The notes beneath the pieces are model-generated. The model was not told the DNA's origin. It saw only the letters and a program-made list of their open reading frames with translations, and searched no databases. Source: Lactifluus volemus (Eukaryota > Basidiomycota > Agaricomycetes > Russulales > Russulaceae). Taken from it: a stretch of DNA of 64,000 nucleotides. A program made the position numbers and the translations under genes. Below, piece after piece: positions 22,801 through 34,976 of the stretch. Every line of letters begins with the position of its first letter. The first letter of the stretch is position 1. The stretch is taken from NCBI GenBank assembly GCA_022376515.1, contig WTXI01000053.1:155330-219329 (forward strand), written 5' to 3'.

Positions 22801-23795
22801 GTGCATGAAATAACCTGAAGTAGCTGCGCAAAGAAATGCCGAATCAACTTTGGTGTTACTCACGGACAATTGGCTGCGCATGTGAGCTACTAGCCAACTT
22901 TGCGCCTTCCTCCCTGTAAAGATAACCGGACACGATTGGCGATGCCAGGTGATTGGATAGAAAGAGCTACTCGAGGTTTGAGTCCGAGACGGCATGCGCC
23001 CCAATGGGCGCAAACAATCAGGTACCATATCTAACAGGAGGTGCCAAAGTTTTACTGACAACCTACCCAATGAGTGAATAAGCCATTCGACATGAGAGCC
23101 AGGGGCAAGATTGATTTCGTAGAGCAGAGCAGGAGCCCACTCGGGAAAGATCGCTCGATACGAGGACGGAGCTTGCATGATCCGCGGACTGATTCTCCGA
23201 GCTTGCAGATACCAGTGGAACAACATCGCGAAATACTTCAAGCGCAGGTCTTGTGTACGAGAAGTAGTCTTGACCGGTCGGGAGATAAAATTATGAGGAT
23301 TGGCCCAATTGGACAAGAACTCGATGACTAAGCTTGAAATTTCTATGAGTCAAACTCCACAGGAGATGAGAAGCAGCTGGAGTCTGGATGCTGGGGTGAG
23401 CTAAGAGGTGTGTTTCCGAAGAAAAACGAGGGATGTCTGTTACGGCAGCAGTGCCCCAGTTGTAGTTGCATACAGTAGACCAGCAACCTGTCTCAACTCA
23501 AAAAAACCTGGAGGAAACGTCGTTTTAAGCAACCGCCAGGACGAGGGTGCAAGTTAAATCTCACCGTGAAATGTAATTTTATTACTGTAAAAAAAAGGTT
23601 ACAAAGTTTTTACGTGCGGAGCGGAGACACCGGATGTTGTACTGGAGAGAGGTTGAGACCAGAGTTGATCCGCCCGGCTTGCACCTTATAAAGACAACCG
23701 ATGCCAATGCTCGCCCAGTCCTGACTTTCAGGACACTCACCACTTGTGAAAAACGAGAAAACAAGTTCGACCTCTATAACCAACTGATATCTATC
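19852..23795 (+). other. Gene-poor interval of about 3.9 kb
   Basis: No complete gene is supported. A minus-strand frame at 20387-20617 ends in a plausible C-terminus (ESEALNTQKVMTAVQRIAH) but has no recognised family. Frames at 20771-21072 look like fragments. The most gene-like part is 22783-23316, listed separately. The right end contains the ornithine aminotransferase promoter. Confidence 0.4.
22783..23316 (-). pseudogene. Possible unrecognised gene fragment
   Basis: A minus-strand frame reads protein-like for about 85 residues (PVKTTSRTQDLRLKYFAMLF, EWAPALLYEINLAPGSHVEW) and ends at a plausible donor near 23067. Downstream the reading resumes in another frame around 22880-22930 (SGYLYREEGAKLASSS). 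No family was recognised and no full exon chain closes. It may be a diverged accessory gene or a remnant. Confidence 0.3.
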
Positions 23796-25760
23796 ATGGC
23801 ACCCGTAGCGCTTCATCCCCACGACAACGGCCTCTCCCGGAACGCCAACGGCAAAAACACCTCCACCATCACTGCCACCGCTACCGCGGCCCCTCCAGCC
23901 GAGCCACGAGCACAGCACTCTGGTTATCGGTCTTCTGCAGATGTGATCCGGCTTGAGCACGAGTTTGGGGCACACAAGTATGGAACTCTCTTCTTAAGGC
24001 TACATGACTTGCCACTAATTGGTGTCCATTAGCTATCATCCTCTTCCAGTCGTCTTTGATCGTGCACTAGGTGCCAAGTAGGTGGCTCCATTAAGCTGGA
24101 TAACCCTACCAGCGTAGCTAACAGGTGAAAACAGGGTATGGGACCCAGAAGGGAATGAGTACATTGATATGTTGTCAGCATATTCGTAAGCGCTTTGTCT
24201 TTACTCTTTTCCATAATCACACGCGCGGATCTCCAAGCTTCCAACTTCCCTCTCGAGCGTGCCATTCAGACTGTATTCATGCTTACCTTTGAATTAGCGC
24301 CGTAAACCAAGGCCATTGTCATCCACGCATCGTGGCAGCCTTGGTGCAACAGGCTCAGCGTCTGACTTTATCTTCCCGAGCGTTCTACAATTCCGTCTTT
24401 GGCGCCTTTGCGGAGAAAGTTACCAGCCTTTTTGGCTATGACATGGTTCTGCCCATGAATACCGGGGCTGAGGCCGTCGAAACGGGTATCAAGCTTGCCC
24501 GCAAATGGGCGTATGAGAAGAAACGTGTTCCCGAAGGTCGTGCAATCGTTCTCAGCGCTGCGGGCAACTTTCATGGGCGCACGATAGGCGTCATAAGGTT
24601 AGTCCGACCTCTTCTTCCATTTTGAACGTTGGACTTTCACTCACCGAACAAATTCAATAGCATGAGCACCGACCCAGACAGCCGGAATGGTTTCGGCCCG
24701 TACCTTGAGGGCGTGGGTCCGACGTACCGTGATGGCGAGACGACTCACACTATTCGATATGGAGAGATTGAAGACATCAAGCGAGCGCTGGAGCTACACG
24801 GAAAGGATGTCGCTGCATTCCTTATCGAACCAATCCAAGGAGAGGCAGGAATCGTTGTCCCGCCCACGGGATATCTCCGCCAGGTCCGCGAGCTATGCTC
24901 GCAGCATAATGTTTTACTTATATGCGATGAGATTCAAACAGTGAGGTTCACTAAATTCTCCCATACGCGCTGATATGAATCTTTGTACGGAAAGGGCCTT
25001 TCGCGAACAGGCAAGTTGTTGTGTGTGGAGCACGAGGGCATCCGGCCGGACGTCGTCCTTCTCGGTAAAGCTCTGTCCGGAGGCGTGTATCCCGTATCCG
25101 CTGTGCTCGCAGATAAAGACGTGATGCTCTGTATCCGACCGGGCGAGCACGGCAGCACCTACGGCGGGTGCGCTCTTCTCTCTGATCTCGTCTCGCCCTC
25201 ATCTTACAAGCGCCAAATAGGAACCCCCTCGGTTGCGCGGTAGCGATGACCGCACTGGATGTTCTGGTAGAGGAACAGCTCGCGGAGCGCGCTCAGCAAC
25301 TCGGCACCCAGTTCCGCTCTGGCATACGCGCTTTACACTCGCCTCTTGTCAAGGAGGTCCGTGGGCGTGGGCTGTTCAATGCTATCGTCATCGACGAGAG
25401 CGCAAGCTCACGCGGGCGTACCGCATGGCAGTTTTGCTTGTTGCTCAAGAGTAGGAGAGTGCTGGCGAAACCCACCCACGTGAACATGTACGCGTTTTGC
25501 ATTTTCTGTAGCAACCTCCTGAACATCTTTTCTTTCTTTCTTCCTTTCAAGCATCCGGTTCTCGCCTCCGTTGGTCATCTCCGAGGAAGATCTCCAAAAG
25601 TCTATTGAAATAATTGGGCAGGCGCTCGTCGACCTAGATGAGGTGAGCCTTCGTCCCGCCTTTCTTCATGTTTCAAAGAGCTCATATATCCTGTCAGCTG
25701 GACGAGATTCCGGGCGAGGTAGAGAGTGAGAGGGGGTTCAGGGATGAACTCAACGACTGA
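23796..25760 (+). CDS. CAR2: Ornithine aminotransferase
   Basis: PLP-dependent transaminase converting ornithine and 2-oxoglutarate to glutamate-5-semialdehyde and glutamate, in arginine breakdown and proline synthesis. Nine exons: 23796-23977, 24033-24077, 24135-24185, 24298-24597, 24661-24940, 24995-25167, 25221-25487, 25552-25642, 25698-25760 (483 residues). Class III aminotransferase features in order: [80 protein letters not shown], the PLP-lysine motif [16 protein letters not shown], then [14 protein letters not shown] and [12 protein letters not shown]. No mitochondrial presequence is evident, consistent with a cytosolic fungal enzyme. An in-frame ATG at 23634 would add 54 residues that do not look family-like, so I prefer 23796. 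Confidence 0.95.
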
Positions 25761-28700
25761 GGGGTTTGCTCCTTTTCATCATGCAGTTTATGAACAATTT
25801 CTTGTAGCATCACGGTTCACGCGACGCGCTTCAATATTCTACTAGTAACAAGTAAATATTTCAATGTTCATCTCTCGCACAATAATTATGTACATACGGG
25901 GTGGAGCCTCAACCCAACGTTCTTGTTGAATTCTCTTGTAATGCGACAGATTTTGTACTGTACATTTGGTCCGACCGAGGGTTTCAATGGCACCCTCGTC
26001 ATTTATTAGATTTTGAAACGCACGAGAGAAAAATGTGTCGCGTTCCGGTTCATCGAACGTTCAATCATTTGAAACGGTCCGCTCTCGGAGGCAATAAATC
26101 GCTTATTGACAAACATATACATCATTACTGTATTCATTCAAAGTTTTGGATGATGATGAAATTTCGATGAAACTCCGGGGCTCCCTCAGTTTCCAAAAGT
26201 GCCCAAACCAATAATTTATTAATAATAAGTTTTGTAAAAGTGGCGATGGGAGATGAGATCATGTCAATGTCAATGTCATGGTCAATGTTGCGGCGTCGAG
26301 AAGACCGCCTGTCGGGTTCAGTTTCAGTTTTTTGTTCCCCGAAAGGCCGCATAAATAAATTATGGAAAAATGGAAGTTTGACCTGTGTTGTGGCCCCTAT
26401 CACCGGGCTGGTGGCCCCAACTTCTTCTTTCGAAGGGTGGGGTCAGGTTTTGGGGGATTGTCACAAGTTTCATCCTTTGACAAACCCCCAGAGCAATCAT
26501 GGCATAAATGCAAAACGCGTGCGGCGTACTAACCGTCGCGTAAAACTGGATTCGCGTAGTTCAGTACTCTCCACGATCCACGCACCGCACTTTGTAATTG
26601 AAACCGCAACTTGAAAGGCCGTGTTGTTCAATGAGTTAGAACGAACTGGTATCCCCATTTGCCGTTTTTTTTCTTTTCTTTTCCTTGGTCCGGTGATAAA
26701 TTCAGGCGCGGGTATACACTGACAGTAAGCCAGGAAAGTGAGGAGATATCAAGTGTTTCGGTTTTTTAAATTGCTTGTGTGGCCACTTACAGCCGAGAAC
26801 GAGATTGGCGTCGGTGGTTGTGTCCCGCTTTCGGATAACAAGGTTCCCGGTAATTGACAACGATGAGTTCCAGGGACGTCGTTGATTTTCGGAGATTGTT
26901 GTGGGGCTTCTCAGTCTGCATAAACAACTATTGGCGAACTTTCCCAGTTTGTGTACAGGGAGTTCGCTTCGTTCCATGGCAACCAATCCGGGTCGGTACT
27001 GTAGGGCTTGCTCGATACAGATGACTGGAAACAACGGAACTTGTTTCCACATGCGAGGAGGAATACTTTACAATGTCGTATGGAAGCTTCTTTTCTTCGG
27101 AGCGCATTCGGAAACTCGAAAGTGCGCGTGTGTGTTTCACATCTCATCTTACGCCGTAAAGGATGACGCTGATTTACTTTAATTTTGATCGATAGCGATG
27201 TTTTTTTCTTCTGCTGAACGTGCACAAAACGTCACCGCGTCGCCGCCTTATCTCCATTGTTACACCTCAAACGCATTTACGACCCTTGAAGATTCTTCCG
27301 CGAACAAGGAGAGAATCATTTTTCGGATTCTGCTTGATCTCTTAAATGATCGCCATAAGATATTGCCAAGGATGGAAAGAAGGGTACCAAAAGTCGGTCA
27401 AGTGTATAGCGCGCGGCCTTGGTGTAACTTGTCAACAATGACGATCCTACGATGTACGGCAGAGAACCTGTCACTCAGGCTGGACTTCTAGGTGTTTTTT
27501 TTTTCGCTCCGCTCTTGATCTCTGCGGTCAGAGGTTCGCGCGAAAAACCGTCAGCTGATTCGTGACGTGAACCATCTCGGAGGCAAAAAAAACATCATCT
27601 CACTGACATCATTCATTCGCTGTCTTGTCCAAACCGTTTTTTTGAAACCCCTTCTTCGACTTCGTCCATCAGAACAGAAGGGGGATTCGAGGTTCCCCAC
27701 CAACCCCCCGCTTCGATCATTGCGCGGTTTACAGCGAATTCCATCGCATATCATAATTGTCGTCAATCAACTTCATCGCTTGCGCTTCCGGGTTCGACGA
27801 GTAGTATCCGAGAAGAAGCTTCGTGTTATAGTATCGTCGAACTCGAAGCGTAAGACCCGTGGCCAATGAATCGCTTATACGGTATATCTTGCCCGACGCA
27901 ATGTCCACCCCCTTCTCATTAAATCGGTGTGCCATACAGCACGAGTTTTTACGTTACATGTCATGCATCGGACTTCTCGGCTCACATCTCCCCCAAGGGT
28001 CGTTAGCGCAGGAGGAACGATGGGGACACCGGTCTCACGTACGATGAGAATTTTTCCTTCATTTCTCAAGCCTTTTGCATCGTCTCTCTCGTGCCTATGT
28101 CATTGCCATCATGAAGATCTCAACTAATTCCGCTTTTTCCGTAGAATGGAGATTCGTGTCTCGATTAAATTTGGGTAAAACCCATTTTTTGATTTACAAT
28201 AAACTCCTTGTGTAATCACCCTTACCATCAATGTCAGGATTATCTTGCCTCAATGTTGCGACAGACTACTGTCGTGAGGATGCCGCCGAGCTCACCTCCC
28301 ACAAGCGATGTTGGTGGCCGGCAAAATTTCACCGGTCTTCCCCGACAGCAACTCGGTACGCTGATCGCACAACAGCCATTAAGGCCGGCTGCTGTATGAG
28401 TGAGTGATACCAATGTGTGCAAAACCATTTAAGAGGATTCTCGACTTTTCGAGGGGGGATCTCATCTTGTGCCTGGTTGCCTTCCCAGCAGATGTCATAA
28501 CTCGCCTCTGCATTCCTTTCCTTTTCAGGTTGATTGTTCTGGGTAAAGGTATCTGCTTGACCGACTTGCCCATACAGATTCTGCCGCCCCGATGAGAGAT
28601 GGAGAGTTCTCGGGAACAATGGCATTCACCATGGTGTCCGCCTGGGGATGGTGCCTGGACAAGTTAGCACGCACGGTGATTGAAGTTTGACAGTAACGGA

Positions 28701-28954
28701 GGGAACTAAAACACGCCGAGGACTTGTCATCCAGAAGGTGTTTGATACAAACATGAGAACCATGTTTGTATTGTATGTGTAGACGCTGTCACGAATTTGA
28801 TAGCATCACCGTGGACTTGATCTACTCATTTCTGACCACTGATGTTGTACTGTAAGATGAACGCCGATGTGATACATTTTAATATATTTAATTTTTGAAA
28901 CTTAAGGTGCTTACAACACGTGATCTAGTGAGGGCCGCTTGACCGACAGCATCC
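25761..28954 (+). other. Gene-poor interval of about 3.2 kb
   Basis: No exon chain is supported on either strand. Short open frames overlap in several frames at once with no domain-like pattern. T-runs and CATGT/CAATGT stretches occur near 26265-26290. It separates two same-strand housekeeping genes and may contain long 3'/5' untranslated or non-coding transcripts, which sequence alone cannot show. Confidence 0.4.
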
Positions 28955-29967
28955 ATGTCTGCGACAATCAGCAGAGGAACACTTAACCTTCGTTTTATGC
29001 AAAATGCCCAGCATGCTGAGCAGGAACTAGAAAACAAACCTATTGAAACAGTCGCAAATGATGAATCACATTGGGAAGTAACAAAGCAAGTCAGGGATGC
29101 GTGGGGAATCACCTCAGGACCATCCTCGAGGTAAGCTTCGGTTCATTGCATCAAACATTACTGTTCTTGACGCACAGCTAGCTCACTCGTGACACACGAA
29201 GCGTCATATATTCCCTTTCTTTTCTCCCCTTCTGATGATGCTTCGGGATCGCCACTTCAATCGGTCAAGCTTAGAGGCCGGAGAACTTGGAACAAACGAG
29301 GTCAGGAGGTCACAGAAGCGCCAACAGAGGTACGCTCAGCAGATTTGTGGGTTCCCTTGACTCAGCTGACCCCCCCTTCTAGCTTCCCCAAGATGACTAT
29401 TCCCGTGGGTCATCCTCCGCGCGCCCGGTCCCCGCAGAACATCACACTACTACCTCGAAACGGCTTACGTCGATATCAAGCTTCCGGTCAGGTCCTTCTT
29501 CAAACACAAAAGAGACCAAACGAGTCAAATCCCGCAGCGGCAAAAGCGCTCGGGAACTTATTCGCGAAGCACCAACGGACTCTGGCGAGATCAGATTCCA
29601 AACGGAACAAGACGGGGACGCTCTATCTTCAGTTCCAGTCTCAGCCCCGGTCCCGGCTGCTGTGTCCAGTACGCCGTCGCCGCCCCTACCACCGTCGTTC
29701 ACATCATCAGTCGATAAGACCGCCAAGACCAACGGCCCGCTTTCTACCTCCTCCTCCAAGTTCCTCAAACCTGCGGGGGTGGACGAACCGTCCGATAATA
29801 CCGCACGTGGGGACGGATCGCGCCCAACCCAGTTAGAGGCTGACATGACCCATGGAACAAGACGGCGTCAGAATCTTAAGAGAGAAAGGGATGATCATCG
29901 CGAAGTTGGCGCGCAGACCGCCGACAGAAAGCGCAAGAAAAGCGGCGCCGCGGCGGCGGCGGCATGA
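28955..29967 (+). CDS. MPP6: MPP6-like nuclear RNA exosome cofactor
   Basis: Mpp6 proteins bind the nuclear exosome and help Rrp6/Mtr4 process and degrade RNA. Exons: 28955-29130, 29182-29329, 29383-29967 (302 residues). Family-like features: start MSATISRGTLNLRFMQNAQ, matching the short SRG-L-L-x-FM motif near Mpp6 N-termini; a conserved helix with SHWEVTKQVRDAWG; then EASYIPFLF and GRRTWNKRGQEV. The remaining two thirds are Ser/Pro/Thr-rich and likely disordered, ending in a basic stretch (RRRQNLKRERDD, DRKRKK) and six alanines encoded by a GCG/GCC run. The basic tail could act as nuclear localisation signal and RNA contact. Splice junctions are canonical. Assignment rests on short motifs, so moderate certainty. 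Confidence 0.75.
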
Positions 29968-32900
29968 ATGGGAAACACAGGTTCGGGGTTGCCCGCGCGC
30001 TCCGCGGCTACCGGTGCTAGCGATCCTGCTGGAGTTGGGGCGAATGGGCCTTCGTCTTGTCTCTTTTTTTTCTTTCCATCCCCCTTCTTTTTATTCTCCT
30101 CGAAATTCCATGTTACCCATCTTTGCGGTCCGAGGCTTCCAACCATTCAGCCCCTATCACCGTGGTGCGCTGGTCCCGTCAAGACGTTTTTGATCCATTA
30201 GCGATGTCTCGTCATATCTGCCTCTGGGCTTTTCTGGAACAGCCTTAGTATCCTTTTACCCGTTCTGCGCTAATCCCTCTCTAACTTGTGTGATGCGGCG
30301 GCCGGTATACAATACTGTCCGTCCTTGACACATGATACACCGCGTGTCGGCATTAAGGGCTCTGGATAATGAACCAACCTGACCATTTCATTCATTCATG
30401 TATCGCCGTCCGGGCTTTGGGCTGGCGCTTGCGAGTTTTCCAAAGCCCCGGCTCCGAAACTTGACGACGGGTGCATCTCTTCCAAACCGGGTGGCGCCCC
30501 CCAACGGTCGTCTTCCCTTCTTCCCCCTTTCACTGAAGTTTCGCAGAAGTCACATTTCTAGACGCACGAGGAGAGAATTTATCCACATCATTATCATCAT
30601 TTTTTTTAAAATTTCAAAATCATCACCCAACTAACTACAACCGAACCATATATTGGATCTGCACAGGAATCGCCAGGGCATCTATTTATTTTTTTTGCTT
30701 TCTTTTTGTTACTGTACTCTTTTTTGTCATTTTCTAGTCCCAGATCCCATCATTATAATCATTATACAAAAAAAAGTTGAAATATCTTGATGTGTGTTTG
30801 TTCATTCTGCGCCACCTCCCGAGAGAGAGTACGATCATGAACAAAACCTCGTGTGTTGTTTGTCCAAAAGCGACACGAGGCGTGACGACAATGGTCTTGT
30901 CCTAGGGTGCACAATCACGCAGCTGCCTGCCTGCATGTGTGCGTGCGGCACAGCGTGTGTGGGCCACGTTTCAAACAGCAGGGAGGGGGAGGAATTACTT
31001 TCAAGTTTATCACAGTATCGAAGAGATAAGAAAAAAAGACGTGGTGTTTTTCTTTCAGGGGCTATTTAGTTTGCCGTTGCTTTCACGAATTGGAAAACCT
31101 GTTGATGAGATTCTACCGGAGGTCGATCTCTCTCTTGTTGTTGTTTTTTTTTTGATCGAGTCGCACAAATGCAAGGCGAAAACGATTAGTGTACGGTATA
31201 ATAAACGGTTTTATGGGTACTGTACTAAGAAAGTACTGTAAGTGGTAGTGCTGTACGGCAAACCCGCTAGTTTAAGCTGGCCAAGTGTGGCATTTGCGCG
31301 GATCGGCGCAGCGCCCACGGTTAGTTAGAAATTTCATTCTTCATGATCCCCAGTATTGACATTTTCCGCATGAGGCTTGAGAAAGTTTTTTTTTGGAAGG
31401 GTGACGATACATTATGTTGGTTATTGACACATGCACGCAACGCACATACTCACACGCAAAAGTCAATGAATAAAACTATCGAGGTCAAAGTCAACGTTCA
31501 AACGTTGGTAAGGCGTGTGGGGAGATGTGCCATCAGACAGGGTGAGAAATGGGTGTTGTGCCAATGTGTTGTGCACAACTTTCAAGGAGCAGGGGCGATC
31601 GTGAGAAAATGTTCGGAGCTGCACTACGACCTATTCACATTCGGGTGAACAATGTATGGATGGGTTTGCACAATGGGGGTGTTACAAGCGACATTGACGT
31701 GGGATTTTTCGAGAAAGAAGGTGATGAAGACCGCGAACAAGGCGGTGCCATATTATGACTGGAATGGAACAACGCGCACACACGGAGGGGGGGGGGGGGC
31801 ACAGCAAGAAGTCAAGTACATAGTATGGTATAGTACGGGACGCACTTTTGCACCAATCGCCTTGAGCGCGCAGTGCCAAACTAAGAGGGGGGGGGAAGGT
31901 TAGATAAGGCATCATTACATTTTGCGCCGCAATGAGGACTTGGCGTATGTGGTTTATTATGCACACATGAGAAAGAAGGGCACTGCGGCGCATGGGTGTC
32001 GTGTGTATACCGTGTATCGGTCCTATTGGAGGGATATTCCCACAAGCCCCCCCTCTCTCCTCCCAAGAGGGATCCACGATCGGTTTACGCCAAATCGGGG
32101 ATTCGCTTACGAGATGAGATATAAGTAACGGCCCGCGGAGGACGGGGGGATGAGGAGGGGAAAGGATCCCGTCTCGCAATCGCCGAAATAACCCATCATC
32201 ATCTCTTCTTTATCAAAACCGATAAGGAACAACAACGAGAAAAAGAGAAAAAAAATACATGTTGCACCAACCAGGAAAAAAATGGCCGGGGGGAAAGCGA
32301 AGGAGTAAAAAGGATCTACACGGTTGGGGACTGAAAGGGCAGAAGGGGGTGATTTGTGTTGTTTACAGGTCTGTGTTCGGATAATCGGATGCGCCAAGGT
32401 TTTTTTTTGAGAAGATGCAGCGCCCACGAGAAGGGCGAGGGCGTTCGTTGGTGGTGGTGTCAGAACTCGGAGCCTTTAGACGACGCACCGGACCAACCCC
32501 CTAAGAGAGAAGAGGTTGGGTGCGAGGGAAGGAACCTCTCTCCTCCGAGTATTGCCAGACGCCGGAAAAGTTAAATTTCACGCCGGACGGGCGGTTTGCC
32601 GGCCTTTGCCGACCATGTCGTTTGGGCGTTCTAGACCACCGGGGTAAAAGTGACTTGACGGGGAACGTCAACGTGGGCCATCGAACTCGAACGCGCTCTG
32701 CCAGTGTGGGCATAGCTGGACCTGGTATTGGCACTTGAAAGCAAATCGATCAACTGATGGGGTATAGATACCGACTCTTGTTGAACAATGACATTATGAC
32801 GCCAAACCTAGACGTAGACGACGTGACAATGGCAGGCGTGGCGAATCTTCCCGAGGAGCAGGTGATTGGTTAACGAGCTGCCAACTGTCAAAAATAATAT

Positions 32901-34152
32901 ATATATATATATATATACTGTATAGACATATACATATACATATATATTTATGTGTATTGTTATTTGTATTCCTTATTTCCTGTTATATTGATTGCCTCCA
33001 ACCCCGCGCGTTGCAGTATTTGTCCTCCGAGATGTGACAATTTGACACGTGGATACTTGTTCCATGACATGACATTGACGCCGGACGGGGCAGGCTAGCG
33101 ACGACGGGCAGTGCGTTGCATCGGCTGTCGAGCGGCGAGCCGGGGCGAGCAAAGTCCGGCCGGGCGGAAAAATTGTCGAGTTGAATCGCATTGAACTCAA
33201 GGAGGGACCGGGATAGCGCCGAAGAATGTTCGTGCAATAGGTAAGGGATGTGTGAAATGAAAAATGACGATGAAATCAGGAACTTTGTCGGGGCGTAGCT
33301 GTGGATACAAAACAGATTGTGCGCAGCGAATGAAAGTTGAGTCATCCCGTAAAATGAGGGGGTGCCTTTTGGAAGGCCGGAAAAGAAGATGCAGGTGATA
33401 TTTTAGTAGTGATCTGACTTGTCTGCCGAACACTGAGGGTCGACACCATACCAAGTTAACCGATCGCGGACGTGTGAGAATGGGCGGCAAGAGACGCTGA
33501 TCCAAATACCCGGAAATAGATTCTCGGTGCATAAGCGAGCGGTTTCTGTCAAGTGGAAGGGTCAGGGGCAGGCAAGTGGCCGAAATCCCGGAGCGCACGA
33601 GGCCATTTGCGAAGGCGTTCATCGACGGCAGTTCGACGGCCCTGAACGATGGGGGGGACCCAAGTCAAGGTAGGCACTTGTTATGCAACGTAACCGAAAC
33701 CGAGCTCTTGACTAGAATTAGAACGAAACGATGCCAGCCGCGGTCCGGAATGAGAGATAGCTTCCAATTTGATCCCCTCTCTGTTTTTTTTTTTCTTTTA
33801 TATCTTTTTTTCAATTTCCCCCCCCTTCCCCCTTCCCCTCGCGAATCGAAATCGAAATCGAATCGAATTCATCACTCTTCCGTCCCGGCCGTTTCCCCAT
33901 TTTCGTTCGTTGCCTTAGAAGATCACTTTGCATATCTCCAGATACAAATCCCGCTCCCCATATATAAACACCTCCTTTCCATCCCATTCCTCCCCCTTTC
34001 ATCAAGTAATCGCCGTAACCGCTATGCAGCAGTACAATCTTCGTCCCGTATCCGAGCTTTCTCGCTCTCCCTCATCTCGCTCTCCGGTTCCCCCCAAAAC
34101 CGTGACATCAGCCCTCCATCATCACATCTACCTCCTATTCAACATCCCTCCA
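29968..34152 (+). other. Gene-poor interval of about 4.2 kb with simple repeats
   Basis: No coding chain was found. Homopolymer runs (T8-T9, A7, G9 at about 31788, C7) are frequent, with a TA microsatellite at 32894-32918 and alternating TACATA to 32950. From 33780 to 34150 the DNA is pyrimidine-rich with GAATC/GAAATC repeats and looks like promoter and 5' UTR of the downstream gene. Confidence 0.45.
32894..32918. repeat. (TA)n microsatellite
   Basis: About eleven TA units in a row, followed by irregular TATACATATA up to about 32950. Simple-sequence repeat in a gene-poor interval; likely polymorphic between isolates (inference). Confidence 0.9.
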
Positions 34153-34976
34153 ATGGTGTCCAGCCTCCCCACCGAAGACCAATATCACCAAGTTCTCTTC
34201 CCCGTAAGCATTTCTGATCGTTGCACCACACCCCTCTTTTTTTTACTGGAGGGGTCTTCAAACCCTTAGACCTCGACGTCTCCAATGGTCAGGCCATGCC
34301 TCCCAGAATCTATCCCCCACCACCCACAGGGCACGAGTTGATGCGTCTATTCCCTCCTCAACCACCAGAGCAACCGCTCTTCCTCAAACAGGGTTCCACT
34401 AGCTTGTATTTCCGTCGTCAGGAGCACCAATTTTTCGCTCAGGCTGGCAAGGAAATCATTCGAGTGCGCGTCGAGTCTGACTTTCCTCCTCCCGCCGGTT
34501 CCCGCACCACAAAGGGCAAAGAGCCTGTATCTGCTCCCCATTCGTGGCCTGCACACCCACAACATCCCCAACAGCCACCACCACCACCACCAACTATGCA
34601 ACCACCACCACCAGAGCACGCTCACGCGCCTACCCACATGCACTCTCCCCCTCATTCCGTCCCACCATATCCAATTCACCCGGATATCGCACGGGGAGCC
34701 CCCGGTCCAGCTGGTCCTGGCGCGGTCGCACCACCTCCCGGCTTTGCGCCACCTCACCACCCAGCTGCGATCGTGCGCAATGGCCCTCCTTCGGTGAGTC
34801 ACACGTGTAATGCCTTATTACTATGTACCTATGCTGATCGGTTTCGATCATCCGACCAGGTGGATCACCGTGTAGATGACATGCGCGAAGAAGATGATCA
34901 GTCGTGGCGTAGGCCGACGCCGCATGGTGAACGGCGGCGTGCAGGGAAGCACACGAGACGTGTGGTCGTGAAATAA
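34153..34976 (+). CDS. Pro/His-rich basidiomycete protein of unknown function
   Basis: Function unknown. Exons: 34153-34203, 34293-34793, 34860-34976 (222 residues). It starts MVSSLPTEDQYHQVLFP, then AMPPRIYPPPPTGHELMRLF and a compact region TSLYFRRQEHQFFAQAGKEI followed by IRVRVE, the only part that looks folded. The rest is low complexity: polyproline with His (HPQHPQQPPPPPP, PEHAHAPTHMHS) and a basic C-terminus (GERRRAGKHTRR). The exon 2 acceptor at 34292 was chosen over 34260 because only it keeps frame with exon 1. An upstream in-frame ATG at 34024 is possible. Coding status is supported by exon phases and codon regularity, not by a recognised domain. Confidence 0.6.

Noticed and set aside
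23634..23795. In-frame upstream ATG extension of ornithine aminotransferase
   Set aside because: The 54 extra residues lack presequence character and do not resemble the family N-terminus; ATG 23796 is preferred.
33576..34217. 213-codon plus-strand frame before the Pro/His-rich gene
   Set aside because: Pyrimidine-rich leader DNA read as Ser/Pro/Leu; frame phase does not join the downstream exon from a plausible ATG.
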